From positions 29,799,565 through 29,863,564 of the forward strand of contig OZ024857.1 in the NCBI GenBank assembly GCA_964017155.1: 64,000 bases of DNA. Direction: 5' to 3'. The position numbers were made by a program, and so were the translations under genes. The stretch is from Oasisia sp. SBJ-2009. Lineage: Eukaryota; Annelida; Polychaeta; Sabellida; Siboglinidae. The notes under the pieces were generated by a model that saw only the letters and a program-made list of their open reading frames with translations, had not been told where the DNA came from and searched no databases. This document shows, piece after piece, positions 44,190-56,169 of the stretch. Position 1 is the first letter of the stretch, and every line of letters starts with the position of its first letter.

Positions 44190-47100
44190 TATTGAAGTCA
44201 CAGGGGGCGGCCTTATAAAACCTGTGATAATTGGTAACATATACAGACCTCCACGAGTGACTACTGACTACAAACAATTTATTGATGAATTTGCATCAGT
44301 ATTATCACAGATTGATTTAAAAAATCTGAAGTAATCATTTAATCATTTCAAAAAAAAATCATTTTAAAGAGACTTTAATATAAACCTGTTTAAAATAAAT
44401 GAAAAAGAATATTGTAGCGAATTTTACGACACCTTAACAGGATTTAGTTTCTTTCCCAAAATAACATTCCCAACAAGAGTTTCTTCCCTGAATGGCACTC
44501 TGATTGACAACTTGTTTTGCAAAATTAGTGAATTAATGCTATAATCAACAGCAGGTATCCTTATCAAACAATTCTCAGATCACCACCCATATTTCATATT
44601 AATTGACAATGCTCCAGTCAAAAAATGTCCTCCCAAATTAATACAAATACATATACATAATGAAATAGCTATGTGAAACTTTGCCTCTGAAATAACCAAC
44701 TCAAATATAATGGAGAAATTATACAAAAACAGTTTGTCTGATCCTAATACAATTTATAAAATAATTACTGAGGTACTTGGAAAGGCAAACTGTGAACACA
44801 TGCCATACAAATTAGTCAAGTTTAAGAAACATAAACATAAACATTCTCAATGGATAACAAATGGTATACTTAAATCTATAAAATACAGAGACAACCTACA
44901 TAATCAACATAAACGTTTAAATCCAACATCTATCGAACATGTTATTAAAACGTGAAATTTAAAAACATATAATAGTATCCTTAAAAGAAGTATTAGAGCA
45001 GCCAAACTATCATATTATGAACAACTGTTTAACACGTATAAAATGACGCAAGGAAAACATGGAAAACAATTAACGAAATATTACGTAGGTCAATTAAAAA
45101 AAGTTCATTACCTGAATATTTCAAGAACGGAGATAATAAAATAACTGATAATGTAGAAATTGCAAATTACTTTAATTAATTTTTTACAAACATAGGTAAG
45201 GATCTTGCAAACAAAATAAAAGACGATAGTAATAAAAATTATAGTTACTACTTAACAGGAAATTATCAAAATCGATTCCAATTCCAAGACATTAATGAAG
45301 AGTCTATACTAAAAATAATTGATAATATTCCTGCTAAATCCAGTACGACGGTATTACACTAAAACAAGTGAAATATTGAAAATATGTTCTTATAAAACCT
45401 CTAACTTTACTTATTAAATCAAATATTAAATACTGGGATATTTCCAGATAAGATGAAAATTGCGAAAGTAGTTCCTATCTTTAAAAATGAGGATCAAACA
45501 TCGTTTTGTAATTATAGACCGATATCTCTGCTACCAGTAATCTCAAAGGTCATTGAAAAAGTTATACATAATCAGATGTATTCGTTTTTTTTTTACTAAA
45601 CACCAACTTTTTAATGATAACCAGTATGGATTTAGATCCGGTCACTCAACGGAACACGCCATTCTGGAAGTTATCGATCGAACAATAGCCGCCCTGGATT
45701 CCAACGAAACACCTATTAATATATTTTTAGACTTATCAAAAGCATTTGATACCCTAGATCATTCAATATTATTAGCTAAACTACAATTTTATGGGATGGA
45801 TGCTGATGCTCTCTAAAGTTAATGGAAAGTTATTTGAAAAATAGAAAACAATATGTCATTTACAATGACTCAATATCTGAAACCCTGCCCATTACCACTG
45901 GTGTGCCACATAGTTCTATTTTAGGTCGACTTTTGTTCTTAATATATATAAATGATTTACCAAACTCATGTGAAGCATTCAAATATATAATGTATGCAGA
46001 CGATACAACTTTGTTTACAACAATTCAGTTGTCTAATACATGTCCCACTAAAGATATCGAATATAATTTAAATTCAGATTTAAATAATGGCTGAAAATCA
46101 ATAAATTGTCATTAAACGTAAAGAAATCCAAGTATATAATACATAAATTGGGAAATAAACAAGTGAATAATCTCCTCCTCAAAATAGATGAAACCGTAAT
46201 AGAAAGAGTCCAAAATCTTAATCTTCTTGGGGTAACCTTGCAAGAAAACCTAAGCTGGGATGTTCATATAAAAAATATTTCAATTAAATGTTCCAAATTG
46301 ATTAAACAAATTAAAACGATTCTTGCCACTAAATATAAAACTTACTTTGTATAATGTATTAATGTTACCATACATCAATTATGGCCTAATGGTATGGGGT
46401 TTTAGCTGTAACAGAATAATCAAACTACATAAAAAAGCAATTAGAATAATAATTTGTTATTATGTTTAACAAAATATAATGCACATACTGAGCCGTTGTT
46501 TAATAAACTCAAGATTCTTAATGTTACAGATATGCTGAAATTGCATGAATTGAAACTGTACTATAAGTATGTGCACACGACATTACCAGTATATTTGCAA
46601 AACTTACCATTTATATTAAATAAAACAGTCCACACATTTAACACACGGATACATGACACTATTCATACAAATAGGGCTAAGCATGACTTTGCCAAGCGAT
46701 GCATTAGGCACAATATCCCTTTACTAATAAACAGTACTACATTTAACATTAAAAACACAATTACAACGCACAGTTTACGAGGATTTATTAGTTACGCAAA
46801 AGAAAATTTTCCACAAAATTACAAAACACTGTGCTTTTTACCAAACTGTTATATATGTGGACATTCATAACAATCAACGTACTAATTTACAGTGCTTCTT
46901 TTTGTATACTTCCGTAAATGTACATATACTAAGTAGTGTTATTTTAACTGTGAGATTGTAATCATTTGCTAATTTCCAAGTGAACTTAACGTACTAACTG
47001 TGTTGTTTGTTAGTTGAGATTTGTGACTTTTGTTACCAGTAATGACATTCTAGTGTTGCTGTATTATGCACATGTGTTTATTTCGAAGTGCTTAAAATAG

Positions 47101-47395
47101 TCAACTATATTTAGTTGTGATGTAATTAATGGGGTGGCTGCCACGAGAGCGACCAAAATGGTCTTAGTGACAGTCTCCTCGACCCCTGGTTATTTTACCT
47201 ACAGTAACAATTCATAATCACTTATAATTACATTTCTGTTATTTCTTACGCAATTACTTGGCAGTTTGCTGCGCAGCGGTACTAATGTAATATTATTTTA
47301 TAACTTCAGCTGTAGGTAATTTGTATGAACATTGCTTTATGTATATTTTTATTGGGTCAATAAACACTTCCGATTCCGATTCCTTCCGATACATG
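44190..47395 (+). mobile_element. Decayed LINE, partial endonuclease to 3' tail
   Basis: The start encodes IIGNIYRPPRVTTDYKQFIDEF, the end of an APE endonuclease domain. Then fragments of RT follow: NYRPISLLPVISKVIEKV (about 45510), QYGFRSGHSTEHAILEV, INIFLDLSKAFDTLDH, GVP.SSILG.LLFLIYINDLP, MYADDTTLF, SLNVKKSKY, LGVTLQENLSWDVHI. The C-terminus LRGFISYAKENFPQNYKTL follows. There are many frameshifts and stops. The 3' UTR of about 0.5 kb ends GGGTCAATAAACAC and TTCCGATTCCGATTCC, a 6-bp repeat tail. CR1/Jockey-group by motifs. Confidence 0.88.
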
Positions 47396-48129
47396 GCCAT
47401 GGCTTATAGGTGATGGATAGCTACTCACAATTTCAATTTGTTTAACAATTCAGTGACATGACATATCACTTATACAATAATTACATAACTGAAGCCTAAG
47501 GCTAATGAGACAAACATATTGTGATGATGGCAGCTGGCCACTGTCAGTTGAGTTATTATGCCAGCTCTTTTTATACTCAGTTTCTTTATTTCAAACTATT
47601 TTGTCATGCACAAGTGATCAATTTTTTTCTTTACCTAACTAACTCTTCAGTACAACAAGAGTTGATGCCTATACTTGCCTTAATGGCTGCATCTTTAAAA
47701 TCCGGACAGTTGCAACTTACAGACATTTCTGCCTTCGACTAACTGAAATATGCAGACATTACTGCTGTCGACGAACTGAAATTTCCCGCTCACCAAGTGT
47801 ACAATAAGCACAAGCAGATCCACGTGGAAACATTGTTACGTGCACCGTGTAAACAAAGGCGTGGTTACAGCTTCGTTACTAATTGGTCGAAAATGCCCTC
47901 TTGCGGAACCTACCTGGTAAGTCAAAATGTGCTCCCCGAACATCCACTTCTGCTCTGGCAATAAGGATTATTCCGCCCTTATTGCCAGAGCAGCTCTGCG
48001 GATCTATCTTATCGCAGTTTCCCGCCACGATCGTCTAAATCAGTCATAAAACGATATCAGAACATCATATATATCTCAAATAATTACTATGTCGACATGT
48101 GTTCGCTAAAATATCGCTAACTAAACAAT
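47396..48129. other. No gene seen; 17-bp-stem hairpin at 47950-47993
   Basis: CTGCTCTGGCAATAAGG (47950-47966) pairs with CCTTATTGCCAGAGCAG (47977-47993) across a 10-nt loop. The rest shows no supportable feature. Confidence 0.5.
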
Positions 48130-48316
48130 AAGACGATACGATAGACGAAGCAGACGTATCACTGTCATCGTGTGTGTACACTGCGCTGCCGTTTTCGTGA
48201 TCTGTCGGGGTGAAGTAATGCCGCTGTGACACATCGCCAATCGTTAGCGAATTTTGTCGCAAGCCAGCTACGACGGACTTTGCGACAATCTCGATCTTTC
48301 TCTCGTCAAAATATAT
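48130..48316 (-). CDS. Candidate internal exon, unidentified
   Basis: After a good acceptor (CTCTTTTAAGTAG|) a minus frame is open from 48316 for 60 or more codons with normal composition (IYFDERKIEIVAKSVVAGL, then NSLTIGDVSQRHYFTPTDHE). No clear donor was chosen. I do not recognise the protein. It could belong with the candidate at 49632-49838 on the same strand. Confidence 0.25.
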
Positions 48317-48392
48317 CTACTTAAAAGAGTTCGTCATCGTGCATTCAAACAACTGGATGCGGGCACCAAATGGTTTTAATAATTTCTAGCAG

Positions 48393-48425
48393 ACAACAGA
48401 CCGAACGAGACGTTCGGTCTGTTGT
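48393..48425. other. Perfect 14-bp inverted repeat
   Basis: ACAACAGACCGAAC, loop GAGAC, GTTCGGTCTGTTGT. Function unknown; possibly the core of a MITE. Confidence 0.6.
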
Positions 48426-49631
48426 GGGGTTTGAGAGAATTCGAATTTCCGTTGTGATCACGTCAACACACTAACTGTGCACACATTTGCGTAATTTATG
48501 TATTTTAAGTTTACTTTGACGTAACGATAGACCAGATGAAAACCTTATGAAGAGGGGGACAAATCTACAAACAATTGTGAAGACTGAGCAGTAGCTTCAG
48601 CACAACACGACATCGGGATGGGACGTATTGACATTTTTCGCGGCGACGTTCGCAATTTCTCGGTCGTCGGATCTCGACGTCAGAAGACAAGACGGGAGAG
48701 AGGCGGGGGGGGGGGGGGGGTAGAACATTTGATACCTGTACGCGGCGTCGTTCAGAAGTCAAGAATATCCATGGTGGAACATCTATATGTGGTGAAGCAC
48801 TTCTGCTTCAAAACGTATATGGGATACGTTATTCTAATAAAAACATATCGAGGCAAAAGAGCGACGATGTAGGGGGACTGCTACTTCTAAACAAACAGTA
48901 GAATCCTCCGTGGCTCTGAGGTATAAGTCTATGAACCCACATATATCCGTCAAAAGAAGCATAACCGTAGTCCAAGTAGTCGTGTTCACTGTTCTGAGCA
49001 GCGTATGCCATTATTGCAATAGTCACAAATAATTGCAATCGTTGTTCTTTGAACTCAACTCACCCGATGGTTCTCTCACTCCTCCCCCGAATTATTCTAT
49101 TACAACCCGACCTGTTGCTTTCTCGGACTACGTGGTGCTGAGTATAACGAATAGATACGGATTGACGGTGAGCTAACACAACGCTTAGTGCGTACATACA
49201 TCTGAACCTAACCAAATTTGAGTAAACCTCAAATAGTTTGCATAATGATTGTCACGGTGCATTTGCGGAGTCCTCATTTCGCTTGTGTCTACTATCTGTA
49301 TGTCTACACACGCTTCGTATCACTGAACAACGCTTCGAATCAAAAATAGGTAAACCACTTGATTGTTTTTTCTCTCCAGTTTTATTACTTATCAAAATGA
49401 TACATCGAATGACGAAAACGACACCGTCTGCAATCAACCAGTCATTTAGATTAGACATGGAAAATATCTTCTTAAAATGACTGACAGTTGAAGACGGCGG
49501 GTAAGCCATGGAAGGAATCTGCAAGCCGGCGAACCTACAACCCCTTTCGGGGAGGAGGAAGTCTGATTTCCCAGTGCTTCAACAGCGAAAGGAGTTTACT
49601 CTCCTCCCGACCATGGTTACCGAAAAATTAT

Positions 49632-49838
49632 TTACACCAACAACCGTAACAACCTAGCATTTAGCGTCCGATAAGTGTGAATAAAGTCACTATAACATAA
49701 GCTTTGTAGCCGCTTCATCAAATCAACTTGAATCGAATCCGACGTCTCCTCCCTTGCGACCGCAAAGAAAACCTCTTCGAGTTCCAATCCGATGGCTGCG
49801 TCGCAAGCTTTGTAGAGCTTGTAGGGCCTACTCCACAT
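49632..49838 (-). CDS. Candidate first exon or small ORF, unidentified (68 codons)
   Basis: ATG at 49838, open to TAA at 49632-49634: MWSRPYKLYKACDAAIGLE, EEVFFAVAREETSDSIQVD, LMKRLQSLCYSDFIHTYRT. Balanced composition and an amphipathic character look like real protein. A possible donor (TTG|GTGTAA) lies just before the stop. Upstream 50010-50075 is GC-rich with CACGTGA, CCGGAAG and GCGCATTGCGCA-type words (E-box, ETS, NRF1-like), suitable for a housekeeping promoter. Confidence 0.35.
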   Translation of the reverse strand: MWSRPYKLYKACDAAIGLELEEVFFAVAREETSDSIQVDLMKRLQSLCYSDFIHTYRTLNARLLRLLV

Positions 49839-49999
49839 CTCGATGTCATCGTGGCCGTTTACTACAACAACATTGAAGCGATTTAATAGTAAGGATATCC
49901 GTAACTATCACTTAGAGGCGACGAAGAAGAATACGCCGAAGAAATTAACAAAACTGACCTGCTACGGATCCACTTCGCCTTCGTATACATTAGACGCTC

Positions 50000-50110
50000 T
50001 ACTCGTTGTCTCGTTGTTGGGCGGAAACCCCAATCACGTGACCACTAATTGTGAGAATCCGCAGATGCGCAATGCGCAACTTCCGGGCAAAGCAGTGACC
50101 TATTACGCAT
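50000..50110 (-). promoter_or_regulatory. Possible CpG-type promoter
   Basis: Within about 70 bp there are TCACGTGA, TGCGCATCTGCGG / TTGCGCATTGCGC and a CCGGAAGT element, the cluster seen in TATA-less metazoan promoters. It would serve the minus-strand candidate at 49632-49838. Inference from motif words only. Confidence 0.3.
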
Positions 50111-50149
50111 GTGCCAATACTTACATTTCTAGTGTTCCTGTGTGAATTC

Positions 50150-51150
50150 GCGTTCTTAGAAACACTAGCCTCTTACCGTTGAAGGTAGCCTTTATGGACA
50201 CCCTCCGCCATTAAAAATGCAGAAACAAATACGAATGTATGTGTGTATGTACGATACATTACGCGTGTATGTACCTGTCCGCAAGGGTGCGTACGTATAT
50301 ATTCAAATAAAAATGGGGTGAAACCACTTTTGGTTTCGACACAGGCGTTCATTTCAACGTTATTTTCATATCCTGAAAATAGTTGTTCTGATCGTTTCCT
50401 GAAATTGACAAAGCATAAATGACATGCACTGACAAAAGTGTCGTAGAAAATTTGTGAAACTAGAGCATCACATTTTCCAAGAAACCACTATCCATCCTCT
50501 CACCCTTTAATTACTACTGAAACCAGCTATATTCGGTCCTGACGATATCACCAATCAAAACTGCAACTGTATCACTACGCCGAAAAGACGCATTGCCATC
50601 GCACTTAATATGACAACTGTGATACGGCGCTCGTTGAACAAAACCATCACTTCTATTCACTTAACAACTCCAAACACAACACAACAATACACCAGTCCTC
50701 ACAGACGTTCAAGCAACCTGCATGCTGCTGTTGCATTTCGGAACAGTTTCGTCGGGTAATGGCACATTAATATAGCCTTAGTCCTGCTCTCTCGTCGTAG
50801 TCAGTCCATGCAGAGCAGCCATATCACGGTGCCAGATACGTAAATAATTAGGCCCTACATTAGCAGGACTGTTACAAATTATCCCCATTACAGAGAGTTT
50901 AAAGTTACCAAAGAAACCCTTTTCATTATAATTTGGGACATGAATGCCTTCCTTTCGCGTGTCAAAGGTTTTTTTGGTATGGGTATATGCTGACAGATAG
51001 CGCATGAATGTGTAAGTAATATATCCATCACATACTTCCCCACACTACCAGTCACAAACATACAACACACATAGACAGATATATACACGCGTACATACAC
51101 ACATGTTTTGCTAACAGTAGCAGTCAACCACCGGTAATGTCACGGTAATG
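50150..51150. other. No recognisable feature
   Basis: Intergenic, balanced AT content. No exon, RNA or repeat supported. Confidence 0.4.
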
Positions 51151-51154
51151 TTCT

Positions 51155-51303
51155 ATTTAACTGGCCTACATTATTAGCTAATTAGGGCCTTTCCAAAACG
51201 GTTTTTACCAATTTTTTTATGTGATGTAGAATGGCATCCCAAATACATTTTGTTTTAGTAGAAACCGTTTTGAAAAGGTCCTAATACTTTAGGCCAATTA
51301 ACT
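51155..51303. mobile_element. 149-bp palindromic MITE
   Basis: TTTAACTGGCCTACATTATTAGCTAATTAGGGCCTTTCCAAAACGGTTTTTAC returns inverted as GTAGAAACCGTTTTGAAAAGGTCCTAATACTTTAGGCCAATTAACTGG. Arms are about 50 bp around a 50-bp spacer. Confidence 0.8.
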
Positions 51304-51683
51304 GGAAGACCTGACCTTGGCTTGTAACTTGTTGTCATCAAAAATTCAAATGAAATACGGACATAGACTATGCGTAGACAGCCCCAATTAACAAATGCAG
51401 AAAATAAACCCATTTCTTACTAACCCAACAGCACATGGTCTCTCGGTAATGCTGAGGAATTCTTAATGTTTTCTTATACAACTTATCAGCCTTACCAACG
51501 GCCATTTAAAAATGGCAGTATAGGGTAAACTCGCAGTAAATAGAAGAATGTCAAGGAATATGCCATAAACATTGTCAATGCAGTTTTGAATCAATGCATA
51601 TGTTTTTCTGAATCATTTTATGGGTCATTCATATTTTTCATTGTTTCATTACCAATAATGCACCATAAACGTATCTTCCGGTA

Positions 51684-51872
51684 CTAGCAAATAAGATTAA
51701 GAGCGGTACTATTTGTGAATCGCATAGTGTCAAATATCACTATCCCAGGCTGAAGACGGGTCAGAGCAGTAATACATGTGACTAACACCATCCTCACATA
51801 TGAGCGGCTAACAAGCAGCCTGGGGTCGGCAAACGCCGATCTATAAATATCATCATAATCCTTCGATAACAA
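51684..51872 (-). pseudogene. Unidentified coding-like fragment
   Basis: The minus frame LSKDYDDIYRSAFADPRLL, SRSYVRMVLVTCITALTRL, QPGIVIFDTMRF is open for 62 codons with protein-like composition, then stops. It is probably a fragment of a transposon or dead gene; I cannot name it. Confidence 0.25.
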
Positions 51873-52189
51873 GTTTTAATTAGGCAGTTAAAATGGCATA
51901 TGTTTGACGATATTATGTGACTATTAAATTAGTTGGATCCGGTGTGATTCATATATAAATAAAACAAATAATGTGTGTGGTTTAAACATTTGCAAAATTG
52001 CATGTATTAGCAAACCGTCGGAAAACGTCATGACATTTATAACTTTACACATCTGTAGTTTGCATAATATTTCATTTAAATACATGAAACAACTACAATT
52101 ATACTTCTAATAGAATAGCATCATTCAGGGATTGCAAAACAATTACCCGCTGTCAATGTCATTTTCAAGTCAAAAACTATATCTAATAT

Positions 52190-52620
52190 AAATTATGTCA
52201 GTTATCGTGATGCCTAAAATATATTTACTATTATATCGATGTATTGATGTTATAGAGATGTCAAGAGAAACACATCTACTAGATGTCAATTAGCTAACAT
52301 ATGATATAGGTATCAACAGAAAGACGTATAATAGATATATCGCCAATAAATTACTTGTCGTGCATCATATTCAAGTCAATAAAGTTATGTCTAATAGAAG
52401 TCAAATTGTCGGCGTGATGTAGATGTCAATATGAAGATGACGTAATGTAAGTTAGCCGGCATAAGTTAGATGATAATAAGAAGATGTCTAATTGATGTCA
52501 TTTTGCCTGCGCTATATAGACGTCTAATAGACATAATATTTACTTCATTGATAGACGTTGTCCAAATGACCAAACGACGACCGCTCATAGATGTCTAAAA
52601 GACGTCATGTGCCCAATGGG
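52190..52620. repeat. Degenerate minisatellite of AGATGTCTAATAGACGTC-type units
   Basis: Roughly 8-10 diverged units of about 50 bp built around AGATGTCAAT, AGACGTCTAATAGACAT, GAAGTCAAATTGTCGGCGTGATGTAGATGTC and similar. The core AGACGTCTAATAGACATC is itself partly palindromic. Confidence 0.7.
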
Positions 52621-52923
52621 ATATGTAGTATCAAACTATCAGGAATGACGAGGCCTAATACTAGTGGCCATATCGTATGGATACATGTATTTTTTAGGAT
52701 GCCAGGTATAACGAAAAGTCAATTCGCTTTCCATTCCAATAAATGTCCATGTCAATTGCAATGCATGGGGCTTTCGTGAAGGCTAAGCGTCACCTCGTGA
52801 CCAGAAATCAGCTCTCTGATTGGCCAGCTGTCATTTACGGCTCGTCAGGTCAACTTCCGGTCTTTTGTGTACGCGCGTTTTCCCTTAACAGTTAATTAAA
52901 ACGAACTATTTCAGTATTATGAT

Positions 52924-53061
52924 ATGAATTTGAGCAAGAACAACATCGTCTCTTATCTTATAAACGAAACTGCTCGCTGTGGCCTCAGCGATACGAGTCT
53001 TAGAGATGTGGTAATCGATTATTTCATGCATGACAGTGACGGGGTATCTGTGGCGCTTTAG
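52924..53061 (+). CDS. Candidate small ORF (45 aa), unidentified
   Basis: ATG at 52924 opens MNLSKNNIVSYLINETARCG..LRDVVIDYFMHDSDG and stops at TAG. The upstream 52780-52900 is GC-richer with CCAAT-type and CTTCCGG words. The acidic DYF..DSDG ending resembles N-termini of some transposon-encoded proteins. This may be an exon or remnant, and the call is weak. Confidence 0.25.
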   Translation: MNLSKNNIVSYLINETARCGLSDTSLRDVVIDYFMHDSDGVSVAL

Positions 53062-53267
53062 TTTTACCTTCTAAGCTAGCACTACGCTCAAACTCGGCGA
53101 TGGTTCCTAATTTCCCTCACCACTAAATATGCAATAAATATAGCAATCTAATAAAATTATTAACTTAATAATAATACATAGAGTATGTAATGGATTGACT
53201 GGTTTGACTCCCTTATGAAAACGCACTACGTAAAACTGTCAAAACTTCCCCAATCGCTTTAGTTTAT

Positions 53268-53375
53268 TTTCATCAGTCGGAACTAGAACTGTCTTCAGTC
53301 GTCGTAATATAATTCTTCTGACCTGTACCCAATCACTTCCAGTCGCGCGCAATCTCGCCATTTATCGGAGATAGC
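53268..53375 (-). repeat. Dispersed repeat R1, copy C (fragment)
   Basis: CATCAGTCGGAACTAGAACTGTC..CCCAATCACTTCCAGTCGCGCGCAATCTCGCCATTTATCG aligns with 35217-35310 (CATCAGTCGGAAGTTACAACTGTC..CCCAATCAGCTCCAGTCGCGCGGAGTCTCGCCATGTATCG). Confidence 0.75.
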
Positions 53376-53631
53376 CCACCCCAGGAAATATACATTGCAG
53401 ACATTAATTATGTTTAAATTAAAAAAGTTGCGTAGACCTGATGCATTAACATTTCACTAGAATGTCGACGTATGAAGCAGGACAATATATTTCCGCGTGC
53501 GAGTGTATGCGTGTGCATTCATTCATCCCGTCTTGAGATTTGAATTTTGATTGTGTAGTAATGCGTAATGTATTTACGACTAGTTGCCCAAGCGCTGTGT
53601 CTAACCGGCCTCTTGGCAGCGTCGTTCGTCC

Positions 53632-53766
53632 ATGAGACGGATCACGGGAAACAAACTAACGCCGTCTTGGGGGGAGAGCAACGGAACATCTGAGAGATCC
53701 AAAAGCAATTCGAGAGTCGGCGTACGAGAAAAAGTGCACATTTCCGCAGGCGTACCCGAAGGGACG
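53632..53766 (+). CDS. Candidate first coding exon, unidentified (45 codons)
   Basis: An ATG at 53632 opens a 45-codon frame (MRRITGNKLTPSWGESNGTS.., ending AGVPEGT) that runs to a strong donor ACG|GTGAGC in phase 0. CpG content is high compared with the flanks (53580-53766), as in a first exon. No downstream partner exon was identified with confidence. Confidence 0.35.
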
Positions 53767-54833
53767 GTGAGCATATTACTATAGCATGCACATAATATGG
53801 TACACGCTTAAAGTACCACTAGGACCACAAGTTAATATGCTATACTAAACAGTTGTATTTGCCCAAGATTTCGGAGAAGATTCCACAACCATCAGCTATG
53901 CAAGATGCTGGAGATTAAATGTCATGTGAATATCGACAGAGTGATCCCAGTTGTGTTGTGTGTTGCATCCGTGACAAACTCCACAGTACTGATGTACTGA
54001 CTCTATCAACGTCTCTCTTAACACAATAAAACAGGTTTAGCATTTTTCGGTGAACTGCATCGGCTTGGATATTGCACATGTAACTTTCAGCCATATGGCG
54101 AGGACTCTGGCTCATTTAATAATTTTGGTGAGTGAGCTGTGAACATACGAAGCGTTACACAAACACAGTTATATTTGTATTTTATTCTTTTACATCATAC
54201 CGATTACAAACAATAAAGTATCATAATATAGTTACGTTACTTGTATGTAGTATGTATACACACTTTGTATCTAGAAAATGAAATCTTTCTAAGGAAATTA
54301 CTTCTGAAGGTAACCAGTTAAACTTTTCCACTTCTTGTAAATACTTTGAACATGTGATTTCTAATAACTTGTCAGATGAGTCTGACATTCAGACCGCAGT
54401 GACACTTGTATATCAACAGAAATGTTGAATACAGCATCCATTTCCTTTCTACTGCTGTAAAATAAGCTATTTACTGGATTTTTTTCAGTAATATCTATAA
54501 TGTATGCGTTGTGAGTGAACTTTACAAAAGTTAATTTCCAGAATTCTTTCAGGATATTGAACAATCTGCCCTGCCGTGAGATGTAGCGTTAGGCACACGC
54601 TTGCTATAGTTGAGGAAAGGCATAATGTGAAAGCCTAATAAATGGGATTACTATTTTTGAAGTAACTAGTATTTGAAATACCATGTATTAGTACTGGATG
54701 TTTTGTAACATGAATCGTGATAAAAGTAACTGCTTTATATATGAACCAAACATATTTTCAACCTTTTCCTATTGCCGCTTTGTTTTTTATCTGATGTGCA
54801 TAGCATATTAAAAATAAATACATATAAAGTGCA
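53767..54833. other. No recognisable feature
   Basis: AT-rich sequence downstream of the candidate exon at 53632-53766. No splice-bounded coding frame could be linked to it. Confidence 0.4.
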
Positions 54834-54866
54834 GTGATTATATCTGTAATTGTACTTGTATTGTGC

Positions 54867-55127
54867 TTGACATTATTTTTGTGGTTAGCTTCATCAAATA
54901 GTTTCAATAACATGTTTTTACTTTATAAATGTTGTCTTTACTTGTGTTCACACGCGATTTCAACAATGTACAATTTTACAAGGACACCCATTAGTGCAAA
55001 ATCTTCATGCAGACAAATAAACTATTATATACAGGAGCAGATTCATAATTCGATTCTAGAGGAACAGAACTCGAATCTAGAGGAACAAAAATCTCCACTG
55101 GCGGATGACCCAAACGGTGTAGCCTAA
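54867..55127 (+). CDS. Candidate terminal exon with hydrophobic segment
   Basis: The frame stays open to TAA at 55125-55127. It has a hydrophobic stretch (VIVLVLCLTLFLWLA) and an acidic tail (SILEEQNSNLEEQKSPLADD) containing a short EEQ repeat. No good ATG starts it, so if real it is an internal or last exon. Weak. Confidence 0.2.
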   Translation: MTLFLWLASSNSFNNMFLLYKCCLYLCSHAISTMYNFTRTPISAKSSCRQINYYIQEQIHNSILEEQNSNLEEQKSPLADDPNGVA

Positions 55128-55737
55128 ATGTTGTCGATACCGCACCACCATCACTTCATCCATTCCACTGTCTCATCAAGTGTGGTGATATCGGAAAATG
55201 CCACAACTCATTTATGATCACCAAAACTGGGGCACGTTTCAAACAGTCTGGGAGTACATTAGCATGGACCTATTATAAAAGGTCTGCAGGCATGCTAAAT
55301 TCCTAAGGTCTGGGAGGCACATTACCAGGCCTCTTGGATTCATAAATGACATACATCTGTATAGTGTTTGTTTATTGTACTGTGCACAGATTTTTTTTTA
55401 TAAAAAAAGTTTGTTGTATATAGTAATTTGTACGACATGTTTCATTTACCTGAGATGAAGAGCTTTGCCGCAAACCTCAAGTTCTGAAAATATTAACATT
55501 TTAATGTATTTGCAAAAGATGTAAAGTTACGCACGACCACGTACCAAAAGCAACTAACGTCAAGGTCTTATTACTATGACATTATAATATGTATATAAAT
55601 ATAATTTTTGTTTAATGTATTAAATCATTAATATGTTTTGTTTAATATATCAAATCATTACTATGTTTTGTTTAATTTATTTTATTTATTTTATTTATTT
55701 ATAATGCATAAACACTATTAAGGTTACTATTCCAAGC

Positions 55738-56169
55738 CTAGTTAACTTTAGGATCCTTGCCTACTACCATATGTGACATAATTATAGTATTATAAAATGG
55801 TGTCTGAGGCATACCAATTGTACGGGCTTTATAAGATTTCTTAACAATGATACTTGTCACTATAGTACGAATCATTCTGAAGCGCTCTCTAATACAACAT
55901 CGCCGATAATATACCACAGAGTGACGAATCGTTGCCCCATCGTTTAGCTGTGCGGCGACGGTGCATATTTGAACGGGGTCACTTGTGACACTCTTACACG
56001 GGGATGTGGATGTGTTGGGTTGGGTTGGAAACTGGTCTTGCGAAACGCCAGCTACAACCTCTTGCCAAGACCAGGATTGAATGAACGGTGCCATGTGTCC
56101 CAATAACAGCTTCATACACGGGTTTTTACTTCGAATCGGTATTGACCACCGCCTCAACCACACCCACAA
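55738..56169 (-). CDS. Long minus frame, unidentified; likely not a gene
   Basis: A 143-codon frame without a recognised domain. Its upstream neighbourhood (56145-56290) is an (ACC/ACA)-rich low-complexity tract giving Thr-rich frames on plus and Val-rich frames on minus. The N-terminal end of this frame overlaps that tract. The stretch WQEVVAGVSQDQFPTQPNTST is protein-like, so I list it with low confidence. Confidence 0.15.
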   Translation of the reverse strand: MWVWLRRWSIPIRSKNPCMKLLLGHMAPFIQSWSWQEVVAGVSQDQFPTQPNTSTSPCKSVTSDPVQICTVAAQLNDGATIRHSVVYYRRCCIRERFRMIRTIVTSIIVKKSYKARTIGMPQTPFYNTIIMSHMVVGKDPKVN

